From assembly GCA_022385755.1 (NCBI GenBank), contig MU278348.1:1089035-1153034 (forward strand): a stretch of 64,000 nucleotides of DNA, given 5' to 3'. The number at the start of each line of letters is the position of its first letter. Position 1 is the stretch's first letter. Shown here one piece after another: positions 8,807 to 19,299 of this stretch. A program made the translations under genes and the position numbers. The notes below the pieces were generated by a model. It searched no databases and was not told where the DNA came from. It worked only from the letters and a program-made list of their open reading frames with translations. The DNA is from Trametopsis cervina. Its lineage: Eukaryota > Basidiomycota > Agaricomycetes > Polyporales > Irpicaceae.

Positions 8807-11340
8807 TTATGACTTGCCCTTCTTCGTAACGGCCTCCTTGCTCTTCTTCCCGATAACAGTCACGCCCTTCCCATTCTTCACAACGCTTTTCAGCGCCTCC
8901 TCCTTCTGCTTCTTCACGCTCCCTCTGCTCTTGCCACTTCCGCCAGGCGCGAACTTGCCGACGCTCTTCGCAAGGGCGTCGCTCTGCTTCCTCTTCGTCT
9001 TCTTCTCCTTGTTGTGCAACGCGCGTTTCTGCGCGGGGGTAAGCTCGCTCTTGGACTGCAAGTCCGCCGTGGAGGGCGTGAACACCTCGCGCGGTGCGAG
9101 CAGCGTCGCCGTCGCACGCGTCGTCGGGAGCGCGGACTCGAGCGACGCCGCAGCCACATTCGAGACTGTCGAGATCGTAGCTTTCGGCTGCAAGCGCAAA
9201 GAAAAGTGTCAGCATCATCGTTCTTACCATCATTGTCATAGCGGAGGTAACTTACAGCCTTCGGCGTGAAATGCGCGTTGCTCAGCGCGTCGAGCTTCGC
9301 CGCGATGCCCTCCCACATACCCTCGATCTCCGTGTGCTCCTTCGCGAGCTGCCCATCCCTCTCATCCGCCTTCCCGCCCACCTTTGCGCTGGTATACTCA
9401 TCTTCATATATCTCCGCGAGGCTCTGCTTACTTTTCGTGTCCTGTAACTCAAGGACACGCGAGGGCAAGAACGGGCGGTCGTCGCCGGCGGGTGCGCGGC
9501 GCACGACATCGTCGAATTGCGAGTCGGCCACACGTGCGCGGATGCGGGCCTCGAGAGACGCGACGCGCTCCTCCGTCGCGAGCGGCACGGATTTTGCGAT
9601 GCGCTCGAACTCGAGGTCTTCTTCGAGCAAAGCGTTCTGCGGGCGTGCGCGTGCGGTGGCCTCGCCGAGCAGTGTCCAGGCTTTCGGGGCGACGTTGGTG
9701 GCTTCGAGAGAGGCGATCTCGGCGCGCAGGGCGGCTTGGCGTTTTTCATAGGTTGAGAGGCCTGTGTGGGGAGATGAAAACGGAGGAGAACAGATGAGAG
9801 TGTGCATATACGTACCTGAGGTGTCCTCCTCTTCATCGTCTGCGAAGAGGTCGTCTTTCAGCCGTTCGATGGCCTCGCGTTGCTCAAGACCCGCCTCGCT
9901 GCCGGACTCTTCATCCTCATCCTCGTCCATAGCGTCATCATCATCCTCATCGTCGTCACTTCCCCTTTCTTCCTCATCCTCGTCTTCGTCAGATAACGAG
10001 AGCTTGCTGTCCTCCTCGTCTTCAAAATCCTCCTCATCATCATCGTCATCATCGAGGCTTAAGCTCCCCGGCTTCTGCATCATCGACACGGGCAGGTTCT
10101 TCCCCTTCGCCTTGATGCTCTTCACGCGCACCTCCTCGTGGAAACGCACCGAAGCTTTCTTCTTCTGTGCGTCCACTGCTGGCGCGGTGGGTTTCTTCTG
10201 CTTGTTCGGCGGAACATATACTTTCGCCGGGGGCGCGAAAAAGTCTTTGTAGAACGGTTCTGGGGGCGATATGTCAGAACTCGCTTCTTCAGTCTCTGCA
10301 ACATGTGGTCCGCACCTTCCTCGTCGCCCTCATTCACCTCCTCACCATCAACAGGCGCAAACATATCCACATCCTCAAGTTCCGCATCCTCGTCCTCATC
10401 CTCATCATCCCCGCCGAGGCGGCCTCTTGACGTATTCCGCGCCTCGGCCGCCTCGGTCTCCGCATTGAACGCCGCAATATCAAAGAACCCGTCGTCCAGC
10501 TCAGAGTTGCCGCCCTTCTTCCCTTTTGTGCCGCGTTTTTTCTTCGGCGCACCGGGGGCATCGAGGTCGAGGTCACCCTCGCCGTCTGAGGGGTCGCGCA
10601 GCTCCTGAACACCCTCCGGTACGTCGAGCTCGTGATCGCTCTCCTCCTCCTCCGCCTCCTCCCCGATGTCCAGGCTCTCCTCGCTATCCCAGTCATCGCT
10701 AGAATCTTCAAAGTCGTCATCACCCAAAGTATCATCCTCCTCCTCTTCCTCGCCATCAACGTCCATATCATCCGCGCCCGCCTTCTTCTCCTTCTTCAGG
10801 CCCTTCCCCATATGCTCATCCTCGTCGACCATGAGCGTGCCCTGCAGCGCAAACTCGAGCACTCGACAAAGCTTCTGTCCACGCAGCTCCATCTGCGCCC
10901 AAACCTGCCCTTCGTCCATGCCATTCGTGCATAGCTCGGGCAGCGGAGTCTCCTCGAACTGGGGGGCTACTCGCGTCTTTGCCGGGGCGGCGCCATTGGC
11001 CTTCCTTTTGGCTTGCGAGCGGGTCTGTGGGGCTGCTGTGGGCGAGAGTGCGGAGAGGAGCTGGGCAATTTGGGCACGCGAGTGCGCTTCGGACTTTAGT
11101 GCTGGGGAGCAACGGAGCGTAAATAACTTGCGATATATCACATTACAATGGTGGACAATTACCTATATCGAAAACATATTTTGCCGCTTGCAGAGCGGCG
11201 AGCTGAATGTCTTTGTTACCTGTGGCGAACGACTCCGGTTTTTCGTCGATGCGGGTAGAGAGCGCGAGGAGCTCGGTTGGGAGGACGATGCTGTCCTCCA
11301 GTAGCTCGGGTGTGCTCGAGCGGTCGCTTCCTGGTGACAT
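8807..11340 (-). CDS. MPP10: U3 snoRNP protein MPP10
   Basis: Component of the small-subunit processome; with Imp3 and Imp4 it binds U3 snoRNA and is needed for 18S rRNA processing in the nucleolus. Start ATG at 11340 (MSPGSDRSSTPELLEDSI). Exons join in frame through an N-terminal region with a VWAQMELRGQKLCRVLEFAL helix. Long Asp/Glu tracts typical of the family follow, then PFYKDFFAPPAKVYVPP, KKASVRFHEEVRVKSIK, GLSTYEKRQAALRAEIASLE, and a conserved C-terminal half (ALLEEDLEFERIAKSVP, LPSRVLELQDTKSKQSLAEI, YEDEY). The end is a Lys-rich tail (KEKKTKRKQSDALAK). Five or six introns. The long Ser-rich open frames seen on the plus strand here are mirrors of the acidic tracts. Confidence 0.93.
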
Positions 11341-11474
11341 GGCTGCGATAGTCGAAGCCTTGAGGCGTGCTGGACGGTGAAGAGACTGGAAGTGATGCCT
11401 CAGGGTGTATTCGCGAACGAAATGCAATTGAGCGCCGGGAGGTTTTTGCCTGCCGTTTTCGGTGAGGGAACGAC

Positions 11475-11480
11475 CACGTG
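11475..11480. promoter_or_regulatory. Conserved CACGTG box, unit A
   Basis: Palindromic E-box recurring at the same relative place in all four array units (followed by GGTT/GGTC), about 570 bp upstream of the unit A TATA box. A bHLH factor binding it is inference. Confidence 0.5.
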
Positions 11481-12045
11481 GTTGCGTGCAGGCATTCGTG
11501 ATGCCCGACGCCTCCTGCCCACAGCATATACATCGCCGTCGCTCTCTGTCCGCAGTGCGCCAGAATTGGGCAGAGGAGGACTGGCAGTGCAGTAATATAA
11601 GGAACTATGTGAAGTTGTGTGCTGTGCGTGAGTCTGTCTTCCTGTGCTGGTCTCCTGACCCATCACCCGATTCGCGCAGAACGCGCTCTTCGACAGGTAG
11701 CCACGATGGATATACTCTCGCCTGAGTTGTACAACTCGGACGACGAGAAGGTACTGTCACCCTCGTCACTGCGGGCAGCTCACACGATTCAGAAAGCGGG
11801 GGAACGGAGTACTACCCATGCCCACATCTGCTCCACCACCTCTATCCATTAGGTCACGAACAACCGTACTTGTACCACTGGGTAGGCTGTAGAGGTGCGT
11901 TAGTTGCTGTTCTGCCTCGTGAGTGACTTTATTTTCTTTTTATGGCTAGCAAGTCCTGCAAAAAATGTAATCTCATCCTTTGTTGGCTACATTCTCACGT
12001 GCTCGTTGACTAGGAGGGCGCTTGTAATGTAGCCACCCAGCTCAC

Positions 12046-12053
12046 TATAAATA
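12046..12053 (+). promoter_or_regulatory. TATA box of zinc-finger gene A
   Basis: TATAAATA, 44 bp before the ATG at 12097, in the context 'ccacccagctcac' that is repeated before the TATA boxes of units B and C. Confidence 0.6.
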
Positions 12054-12096
12054 CGTTGCTGATTTCGCGTTGTGCTTGCAGACATTGCTCCCATCC

Positions 12097-13822
12097 ATGA
12101 ACACCTCTCCACCGAGGAAGAAACCGAAGAATGCGTCTTACTACCGCACATCCAGCGCGTTTCCTGATGCCATGAACTCGCGGGTAGATTACGACAGCGA
12201 ACCAGAGTTTGAATCAGAGGATAATGGTTTCGACCGCCACCGTTTCAACCACCCCCGCCAGGTAGAACGCGTAGGCGACGACGCAAATGAGGACAGCAAC
12301 TCTGACCTCGAAGATGAATCGGCAGGGGCCCAATCTGCGGCCTCCGAAGGCATCCGCGAATTGCTACCTCCACCATCGACGGCAACGCTCGGTGACGAGG
12401 ACGGCTCGGAGCCGTACGACTCGGAGTCGGACGCAGAGCCTGATGTGCCACTGTCGACCGTACTCAAGACCCCGGCACACTTCCCTGCTCAATCATCCGC
12501 ACCAGCTGTGGCCAGGATAGACAACTATCATTACAATCATTATACGCCACACGACAAGCACCGGCCAGAGTACGCGGAGGGACCCGTTCCAGGCGAAAGG
12601 GGTACTCGTCTGCAACTGAAAAGGGCCCTCCCGGTTCCCAGTCCTGTGCCGACACCTCCATCCACAAGAGCGATATTACCAGCTCAAAGCCCGCCCACTA
12701 TCAATCGTGGTGTTACGACAGTATCTCCTGTCGAAATCCAGGCTGAGCCCCCAGAGCACAAACCCCGTCGCCGACGACTTCAATGTCTATATAAGGAATG
12801 CAATACTAGGTGGAAGTCTCCGAAGGACCGAGTTCGACATATGGATGGTCATTTCCCAGGGCGTTGGCTATGTCTCCGCTGTAAAGAGACGTACGTCCGT
12901 CTCGACACGCTCAAGAAGCATTGCAGCAGCCAGCTTGGTAAAGCTCGCCCGCCTTGTGTCGGAGGGTATGAGACAGGGGAATGGGTAACGCTGGATGAGA
13001 GTCGGTGGATGACGCCACAGTTTGTTCTGCAACTTCGCGTACCAGACGCTTCGGATCCTTTGCATGATGAGATCAAGGCCCTCATGAAAGAGGCACGCGA
13101 CGCCGGCTGCTCCTCATCACCTGAATCTGAACCTGAACCACTCGCTTCCTCCTCGCACAAGAAAGGCTCGCCGGTCCCTAAGGTGACCTCGCCTGTGGCG
13201 GCTGAGGTCTCAGACGAGGACGAGGTCGAGTTCAAGAGCGAGGACAAGAGCGAGCACGAGCCCGAGCCCGAGAAGATCATTGGCAGTGGCGGAAAGAGGA
13301 AGGGACGTATGCGATCTGGTGGCAGTATGGAAACCATGGTACCTGCTGGTAGTGTTCCCCAAGTGCATCTCGGTATATCCACCTGGGCAGCAGCTGCAGC
13401 TGGCATGCGCAATGAGCGAACCCGTCCACGGATTAGTATGTGATCGTTATCCATTCTTGCTTGCCCCTAACAGTTTTTATCCAGTTCTTGCAAAACAAGT
13501 CACTAAACCGCCGCTTATCTACGTCAACGTTCGCGACATCCAAGGATACCTCAGATATCCCAGCATGAGTCCGCTACGTCCCAAGCACGACACGTTCGTT
13601 CCCTCTCTGGGAGAAGAACTTGACGAGTTCCTCGATCGGTTTGGCTTCCAGGACCTATATGTCCTCAACCTCTACCATGCGCGCTGTCGGGCTAAAACCA
13701 TGGACCAGTTTGTTGGCATTCTTGCTACCGTGATCTCTGTGCAGGAGGCAAGGTGGTTTTGGCCCAAGATCCATCTTCCTGTCAAATGTGTCCTACGTGT
13801 GCGAAACTTTGATAGGGATTGA
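12097..13822 (+). CDS. Zinc-finger protein of unknown function, array copy A
   Basis: Not recognised as a named family. About 557 residues from ATG 12097 (MNTSPPRKKPKNASYYR); an upstream in-frame ATG at 12070 is less likely, given the start shared with copy B. Residues 1-220 are acidic, Ser/Pro-rich and probably disordered, with DVPLSTVLKTPAHFPAQSS shared exactly with copy B. Around residue 230 there is a C2H2-type finger C-x4-C-x12-H-x3-H (CLYKECNTRWKSPKDRVRH) followed at once by a half-finger CLRCKETYVRLDTLKKHC. An acidic and basic linker leads to an intron (donor at 13437). The last about 115 residues are a conserved domain with PSLGEELDEFLDRFGF and SVQEARWFWPKI. It may be a nuclear regulator or an inactive-element-derived protein. 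Promoter has a TATA box. Confidence 0.75.
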
Positions 13823-14011
13823 GTGCCCATTCGACTTGCGCGTGTGTGTTTCGGACGTGTACAGTGCATAACATAGAAGCGAATTATTAATGTGACTAGT
13901 TCTGATTCATCTGCAAACGGTCTGTGGCGTCCACTTTACGGTCTACAGAGCCAACCAGCTATTGCGGCGCGCGCGTGCAACATTCAACTATTTTGGGTGA
14001 GGGAGATCGAG

Positions 14012-14017
14012 CACGTG
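14012..14017. promoter_or_regulatory. Conserved CACGTG box, unit B
   Basis: Same E-box as in units A, C and D, about 515 bp before the unit B TATA box and within 'gagcacgtggtctcg', shared closely with unit C. Confidence 0.5.
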
Positions 14018-14531
14018 GTCTCGGATTCGTGATGTCCGCCACCGACTCACCTCTTTGGCCACACCCGAGATGGCGGTCGAAGGAATCGCAGCACGGTGAT
14101 ATAAGTACCAATGCGAAGTTGTCTGTTACACGTGAGTTTGTCCGCGAGTTTGTCTTACCGTGCTGCTCGCCTGACGCATCGCCCGACTCGCACAGCACGC
14201 GATCCTCGACAGATGGATACCGTGACACCAATCCCGACCATGCTCTCCGATACCTGGCCACGTCTGAGTTGTAAAGCTCGGCCGTATATGTCGACCTTTG
14301 AAAATGAAAATGTGTTGCGAGGGGCAGTGTGAAGTCGGGAGGCTGCAGACAAGGTGCGGTCGTTGTTCTCTCGTGGATACCTTTCTTTTCTTTCTTTCGC
14401 TCTTTCAGCGAGGCTAGCAGCTGCAGACAATGCACATACCCTACTGCCCCCTTTGCTTTGTTGTGGTTGTCCACATCTGATCGTGTGCTCGTTGAGCAGG
14501 GCAGGAGGGCGCCTGTGCCCACCCAGCTCAC

Positions 14532-14540
14532 TATATAAAT
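14532..14540 (+). promoter_or_regulatory. TATA box of zinc-finger gene B
   Basis: TATATAAAT, about 55 bp before the ATG at 14595, preceded by 'cacccagctcac' as in units A and C. Confidence 0.65.
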
Positions 14541-14594
14541 CGACTCCCCCGCTCGTTGTTGACTTCGCATCGTACTTGCAGATTTTTCCCAACC

Positions 14595-16269
14595 ATGGCC
14601 ACCTCTCCTCCAAGAAAGAAGATGAAAAACGCATCCTACTACCGTAACTTGAGCGCATCCATCCTGCAGAGGCAGCGCGCCGCGGCCTCGGAGGACGACT
14701 ACGACGGGGTACCAGAGCCTGACTGGGAAGATGATGCTCTCGACCGCCCTCGCAGGGCGGAACACGTAGACGACGATGCATATGAGGACGGCAACTTTGA
14801 ATGCAAAGATGAATACGAATTGGCAAGGGCCCAATCTGCAGCCGCTGAAGGCATCTGCGAATCGCCACCGCCATCATCTCCGGCCTCGCTCTGTGACGAG
14901 AACGGCTTGGGGCCGTACGAGTCGGAGTCGGACGAAGAGCCGGATGTGCCACTGTCGACCGTACTCAAGACCCCGGCACACTTCCCTGCTCAATCATCCG
15001 CACCAGCTGCGCTCAGGATGGATGACTCTCAAACGCCACGCGACCAGCGCGAACCAGTGTACGCGGCGGCACCCGTCCCAGCCGAAAGAGATACTCGCCC
15101 GTCGCGGAAAAGGACCTTCCCAGTCCCCAGTCCGGCGGCGACACCTCCATCCTCACGCGGTCGACGGCGGGTCGCTGGCGGACGTCGTAGGACCCATAGT
15201 GCCGTGAGCCGACCGTATCCGTGTCTATACAAGGGATGTACCGATACGTTCACCCTGAACGGCGATCGCAAGCGCCATCTGGACGCTCATTTTCGGGGGC
15301 GCTGGCGGTGTCTCCGCTGCAAGACGCCGTTCGGCCGGCGCAGCGGGGTCAAGAGGCACTGCGGCGCCCAGTCCAGCACGTCTTGCGCTGGCGGGTTCGA
15401 GGCAAACGAGTGGGAAGAGCGTGAGAGGCGGTGGTTGACGCCTGAGCTTGTTTTGTGCCTGCGGGTGCCGAATGCGACGGATCCTTTGTATGATCAGGTC
15501 ACGGCCGTCATGAAAGAGGCTCGCGAGGCCGGCTGTACTACGCCACCTGACCGGGAACCTGAACCAGTTGCTTCCTCCTCGCGCAAGAGGAGCTCGGTGG
15601 TTCGTGCTGTGGGCCCAACTGTGGCGGCTGATGTGTTAGATCTAAAGGACGACGAGGACGAAGACGAGGACGAGGACGAGGACAAGGGGGAGCCTGAGAA
15701 GACCATGGGCAGTGACGGGAAGGGAAAGGAAAGCATGCAATCTGGTGGCAGGGTGGGAACGGGAACGCCGGTGCTTACCACTCACGTTCCCGCCGTGCAG
15801 CCAGGTGTATCCACCCAGAAAGTATCCGCAGGTGGCATGCGCGACGAGGGAAACCTCCCCTTGGCCACACCCTCTCAGACCAGTATGTCATCGTTAATCA
15901 CTCTTTGCTTGTCACTCATGATTTCTATCCGCAGTTCCTGCAGAACAAGTCACTCAACCGCTCATCTACATCAACCTTCGTGACTTCCGAGGACACGTCA
16001 GATATTCCAGCATGAATCCGCTGCCTCCCACGTTCAACAAACCTGTTCCCTCTCTGGGCGAAGAACTTGACGAGTTCCTCGATCGGTTTGGCTTCGAGAC
16101 CAAATATATCTTCAACCTGTACGACGCCCGCGTTCAAGCTACAACTGTGGACGAGTTTGCGGGTATGCTTGCCAGCGTGATTTCGACGCAAGAAGCAAGG
16201 TGGTTCTGGCCTAGGATCCGTCTGCCTGCCAAGCTCGTCATACGTATGCGAGAATTTGAGAGGGATTGA
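14595..16269 (+). CDS. Zinc-finger protein of unknown function, array copy B
   Basis: Intact paralogue of the gene at 12097. Start MATSPPRKKMKNASYYRN. The acidic disordered N-terminus has the DVPLSTVLKTPAHFPAQSS block. Next come a C-x4-C-x12-H-x3-H finger (CLYKGCTDTFTLNGDRKRH) and the half-finger CLRCKTPFGRRSGVKRHC, then WLTPELVLCLRVP and an Asp/Glu run (DDEDEDEDEDEDK). The intron starts at 15884 (exon ends QT + A) and its acceptor is at about 15935. The C-terminal domain reads TIPAEQVTQPLIYINLRD, PSLGEELDEFLDRFGF, STQEARWFWPRI and ends REFERD. All Cys and His of the finger are kept and both exons are open. Function unknown; the fingers suggest DNA or protein binding. Confidence 0.78.
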
Positions 16270-16415
16270 TTACGCATTCAATTTGTGCTTGTGTTTCGGA
16301 AGTGTACATAACATAGAAGTGAATTATTAATGCGAACTAGTTCTGATTCATCTGCAAGTGGTGCAGTTGGGGAAGTTCGCTTGATACTGTAGAACCAATC
16401 AGCGGTTGCGGCGAG

Positions 16416-16421
16416 CACGTG
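16416..16421. promoter_or_regulatory. Conserved CACGTG box, unit C
   Basis: Same E-box and flanks ('gcgagcacgtggtctcg') as unit B, about 555 bp before the unit C TATA box. Confidence 0.5.
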
Positions 16422-16975
16422 GTCTCGTTTGGGCGTTGGTGATTTCTCGCTGCCTCCAGCCTGCAATGGACACCGCCGTCGATCTCTGTCCACAGCGCAT
16501 CCGAGATGGCAGTCGAGGCCATCGCAGCACAGTGATATGAGTATCGATGTGAAACTGTCTGATACGCGTGAGTTTGTCTTCCTATACTGGTCGCCTAACG
16601 CATCGCCCGACGCGCACAGAACGCGTCCTTCGACAGGTACCTGCCATGAATCCACTCCCCACCATGGGCGCGTCTGCGTTGTAAATATTGGCCGTATGTG
16701 TATATGTCGACCTTTGAAAACGTAACGCCACGGGCTGTATGAAGTTGGAATGCTGCAGTAGCCCTTCAACTTTCGTGCCTCAAGATCATTTGTCTCACTG
16801 GGCTGCAGACAAGGTGTGTTCGTTATTCTCTCTCGTGAATGTTTTTATTTCCTTTCTTTCACTCCTTCAGCGAGGCTAGCAACTGTAGCAGACAATATGC
16901 TGATCGCCCCCTTCGTTGGCCACACCCGATTGCATACTCGTTCAACAGGAGAACGCTTGTGGCCACCCAGCTCAC

Positions 16976-16984
16976 TATATAAAT
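16976..16984 (+). promoter_or_regulatory. TATA box upstream of pseudogene C
   Basis: TATATAAAT preceded by 'ccacccagctcac', about 55 bp before ATG 17039. Identical core to unit B, so the promoter looks preserved although the coding sequence is broken. Confidence 0.6.
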
Positions 16985-17038
16985 CGACCCGCCCGCGCAT
17001 TGCTGACTTCACATCGTACTTGCAGGTTGCTCCATACC

Positions 17039-18358
17039 ATGGCTACCTCTCCGAGGAAGAAGCTGAAAAACGCGTCGTATACCGCAAATTGAGCGCGCCC
17101 ACCCTGCAGAGGAGGCATGCTGCGGCAGAGCAGGACGACTACGACAGCGAACCAGAGCTTGGTTCGGAAGATGATGGTTTTGACCGCGACCGCGGGGTGG
17201 AATATGAAGACGACGACGCAAATGAGGGCGGCAACTCTGAATACGAAGGTGATTCGACAAGAGCCCAATCTGCGGCTGTGGAAGGGCTCCGCGTACCTCC
17301 CCCATCGACGGGCACGCTCGGTGACGGTGACGAAGACGAATCGGAGCCGCAAGAGTGGGAGTCGAACGAACAGTCGGATGTGCAAGTGTCTACGGTGCTC
17401 AAGACCCCAGCACACTTTCCTTCTCAGCCAACCGCACCAAATGCACCTAGTCTGGAGGCCACCACGCCACAAGCGCCAACCAGTGTACGCAGAGGAACCC
17501 ATCGCAAGCGAAAGGAGGCTTCGTCCGCGCCCGAAACGGGCTCTTCCGGTCCCCAGTCCTGTGCCGACACCTCCATCCACAAGAGCAAGAGAGAAATCAC
17601 CAGCCAGAGGCCCGAGCCCGACCTCTCTCACCCGTCGTGTTATTGCAGCCCATCCGGCCAGAAACCAGCCAGCGCGCAAACCCGTGTCTATACCGAAACT
17701 GTAATGCTAATGCTAATGCTACGCGGACGTCTCCGAAGGACCGTGATCGCCATATGGACAGTATGCGCAGGTTAAGTCACTCATGGAAGCGGTGCGTGAT
17801 GATGGGTGGTCTGAGCCATCTGAATCTGAATATGAAGTACTTGCTTTGGCTGCATGCAAGAAAGACGAGGTGGTCCGTGCTGTGGTCTCACCTGTGGTGA
17901 CTGAGGATTCAGATTCAGATGATGACAGGAGCGAACCCGAGGAGATCGTTCGCGGCCGCGGAAAGGAGAATGAACGTATGCGATCTGGTGGCAGTATGGC
18001 GACTGTGGTACCTGCTGGCAACGATTCCGAAATAGGTGTATACGACAGGGAAGGAACAGCAGGTAGCATGCGTTATGAGGGAGACCACTCATCTGCCAAG
18101 TCTTCTCAGACTGGTATGCTATCGTTGTTCATTCTTTGCTTGTCGCTCATCATTCTTTCTACAATCCCCGCCGAACAAGACACTGGACCGCCGCTCTTCT
18201 ATATCAACCTTCGCAATGCCCGAGGACACGTCCGATATCCTAGCATGAATCCACTACCCCCGGCGTTGAACAGCCCTGTTCCCTCGCTTGGCGAGGGGGT
18301 TGACGAATTTGTCGACCGGTTCATTCAACTTGTGCTCGCGTCTCGGAAGTGTACATAA
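17039..18358 (+). pseudogene. Broken zinc-finger gene, array copy C
   Basis: Degenerate paralogue of copies A and B. ATG 17039 (MATSPRKKLKNAS) is kept, but a one-base deletion near 17078 shifts the frame and a TGA follows within a few codons. The N-terminal region then stays open in the shifted frame to 17775. Most of the finger is gone: the sequence jumps from the equivalent of 'cgccatctggac' to that of 'gtcatgaaagag', losing the second half and the linker. A third frame covers the remaining linker. A further deletion of roughly 190 bp near 18320 joins DEFVDRF directly to 3' UTR sequence, removing the conserved QEARWFW end. Three independent lesions make a functional product unlikely. Confidence 0.85.
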
Positions 18359-18640
18359 CATAAAAGTGAATTATAAACGTGACCAGTTCTGATTCGTCTG
18401 CAAATAGTCTGTAGTCTGTCTTCACCGAGGAGACGGGTCTGGCATGTCCGAGATCGACGCCTCCGTCCTCCTGTTGTCTCGGTAGGAGCGCCCCTGAAGT
18501 CGCGCACAGGCTGCCTCGTCGAGCTCAAGGCGAACGTCCATGGGAACTTGACGTCATTGCTGTGAGTGTCTCATTCGCGACGCGCGATACAGTATTTCCG
18601 TTGGGATGTGGCGGCGAGCGTGCCACGGCGAGATATCTCT

Positions 18641-18930
18641 GGCGCCTCTGTAAACACGTGGTTTCGTAGACCTTGATATCCGCTGTTGGACTGTTTCAGC
18701 AAGTTGCTGCTCACTCCGACCGCCACTCTCTCTCCACAGCGCAACCGAGATGGAAGGTCTAGGGCACCGCAGCACCGTGATATGAGAAACGATGTGAAGC
18801 AGTTGTGAAGCAGTCTGGCACGCGTGGTTTCGGCTTCCCGTAGTGGTCGCGTGAGGCATCACCCGACCCGCACAGCGACGCGCATCTTTCCAGCCCGCGT
18901 TCTTCGACAGATCGCCAGTTGTATACAACA
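18641..18930 (+). repeat. Array unit D remnant (5' block only)
   Basis: Carries the CACGTG box, the 'ctctctccacagcgcaaccgagatgg' segment (compare unit C 16475), the 'gatatgagaaacgatgtgaag' segment, and the 'cacccgacccgcacag' to 'cttcgacag' segment of the other units. It then becomes unique. No TATA box copy and no zinc-finger gene follow. This marks the edge of the array. Confidence 0.7.
18655..18660. promoter_or_regulatory. Conserved CACGTG box, unit D
   Basis: Fourth occurrence of the E-box, within 'acacgtggtttcg', kept although the gene it would serve is absent. Confidence 0.45.
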
Positions 18931-19299
18931 TCCACCATAGCTGAACACGCCTACGATGTGCAGCTCAGACGACGCGTACGTACTGTACTGGCCTTCCTCT
19001 TCGGACCCCCTGTGCGTGCCGAAACAGTGCCGCCACTGCAACCACCTTACGCAGAGTGCATTGATACGGAGGAACGTAGGTGGAATATTTGTTGCGAATA
19101 TTGAACGGATGTTCTCAAACGTGGCCTTCCCCGTCGGAATCGCGCTTCGTGCTATCATCCACTTTCTCCACAGCGTGCACTCCCGTCATTTATAAAATGA
19201 CCGCCTCGATCCATCCTGTCAGCCCATCTCAGCCTCAGCCTCCCCGCTGACTCTGACCGCCTCCTCAGGCTTCTCTCTCTCTCTCTACCCTGCCCACTA

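Larger units (their letters stand above)
11341..12096. other. Promoter and 5' part of array unit A
   Basis: Divergent spacer between MPP10 and zinc-finger gene A. From about 11461 it is the 5' part of a sequence repeated in units B, C and D: a CACGTG box, a segment resembling 'cgatgtgaa...cgtgagt.tgtcttcc', and a block ending 'cttcgacag' at about 11697. A TATA box lies at 12046. A small open frame at 11706 (MDILSPELYNSDDEK) is not conserved as protein in the other units. Confidence 0.6.
11461..13990 (+). repeat. Tandem array unit A
   Basis: First of three full-length units plus one remnant (about 2.2-2.5 kb each). Each full unit has a CACGTG box, a conserved non-coding 5' block, a TATA box and a zinc-finger gene with one 3' intron. 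Edges are approximate and were set from where the CACGTG block recurs. Confidence 0.75.
13991..16400 (+). repeat. Tandem array unit B
   Basis: Second full unit. It aligns to unit A through the 5' block, promoter, exon 1, the intron and the 3' UTR motif 'acataacatagaagtgaattattaatg' (compare 13868 and 16311). It shares a 67-bp perfectly identical tract with A inside diverged coding sequence. Confidence 0.75.
16401..18640 (+). repeat. Tandem array unit C
   Basis: Third unit. It has the CACGTG box, the 5' block, the TATA box and a zinc-finger gene that is broken. The promoter half is as well conserved as in B, the coding half is not. Confidence 0.75.
18359..19299. other. Array 3' end, remnant unit D and PL8 promoter
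   Basis: No intact gene. It holds the 3' UTR-like end of unit C, the 5' remnant of a fourth unit (listed separately), then about 370 bp of unique sequence ending in the PL8 promoter. That promoter includes 'tttataaaatg' near 19190 and a CT-rich stretch just before the ATG at 19300. Confidence 0.5.

Noticed and set aside
8718..9269. Further open frames on both strands around the MPP10 3' end
   Set aside because: The minus-strand frame encoding LTPAQKRALHNKEKKTKRK joins correctly to MPP10; the others are shadows.
9764..10252. Long Ser-rich plus-strand open frames (also 10138-10608 and 10666-11304)
   Set aside because: They are the mirror of the Asp/Glu repeats of MPP10 on the minus strand and have no motif of their own.
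11706..11852. Small frame MDILSPELYNSDDEK in array unit A
   Set aside because: Units B, C and D do not keep it as protein, although the DNA just upstream is repeated.
11461..18930. Array as a transposon or LTR element
   Set aside because: No terminal inverted repeats, LTRs, target-site duplications or transposase/reverse-transcriptase motifs were seen; the units carry their own promoter and an intron.
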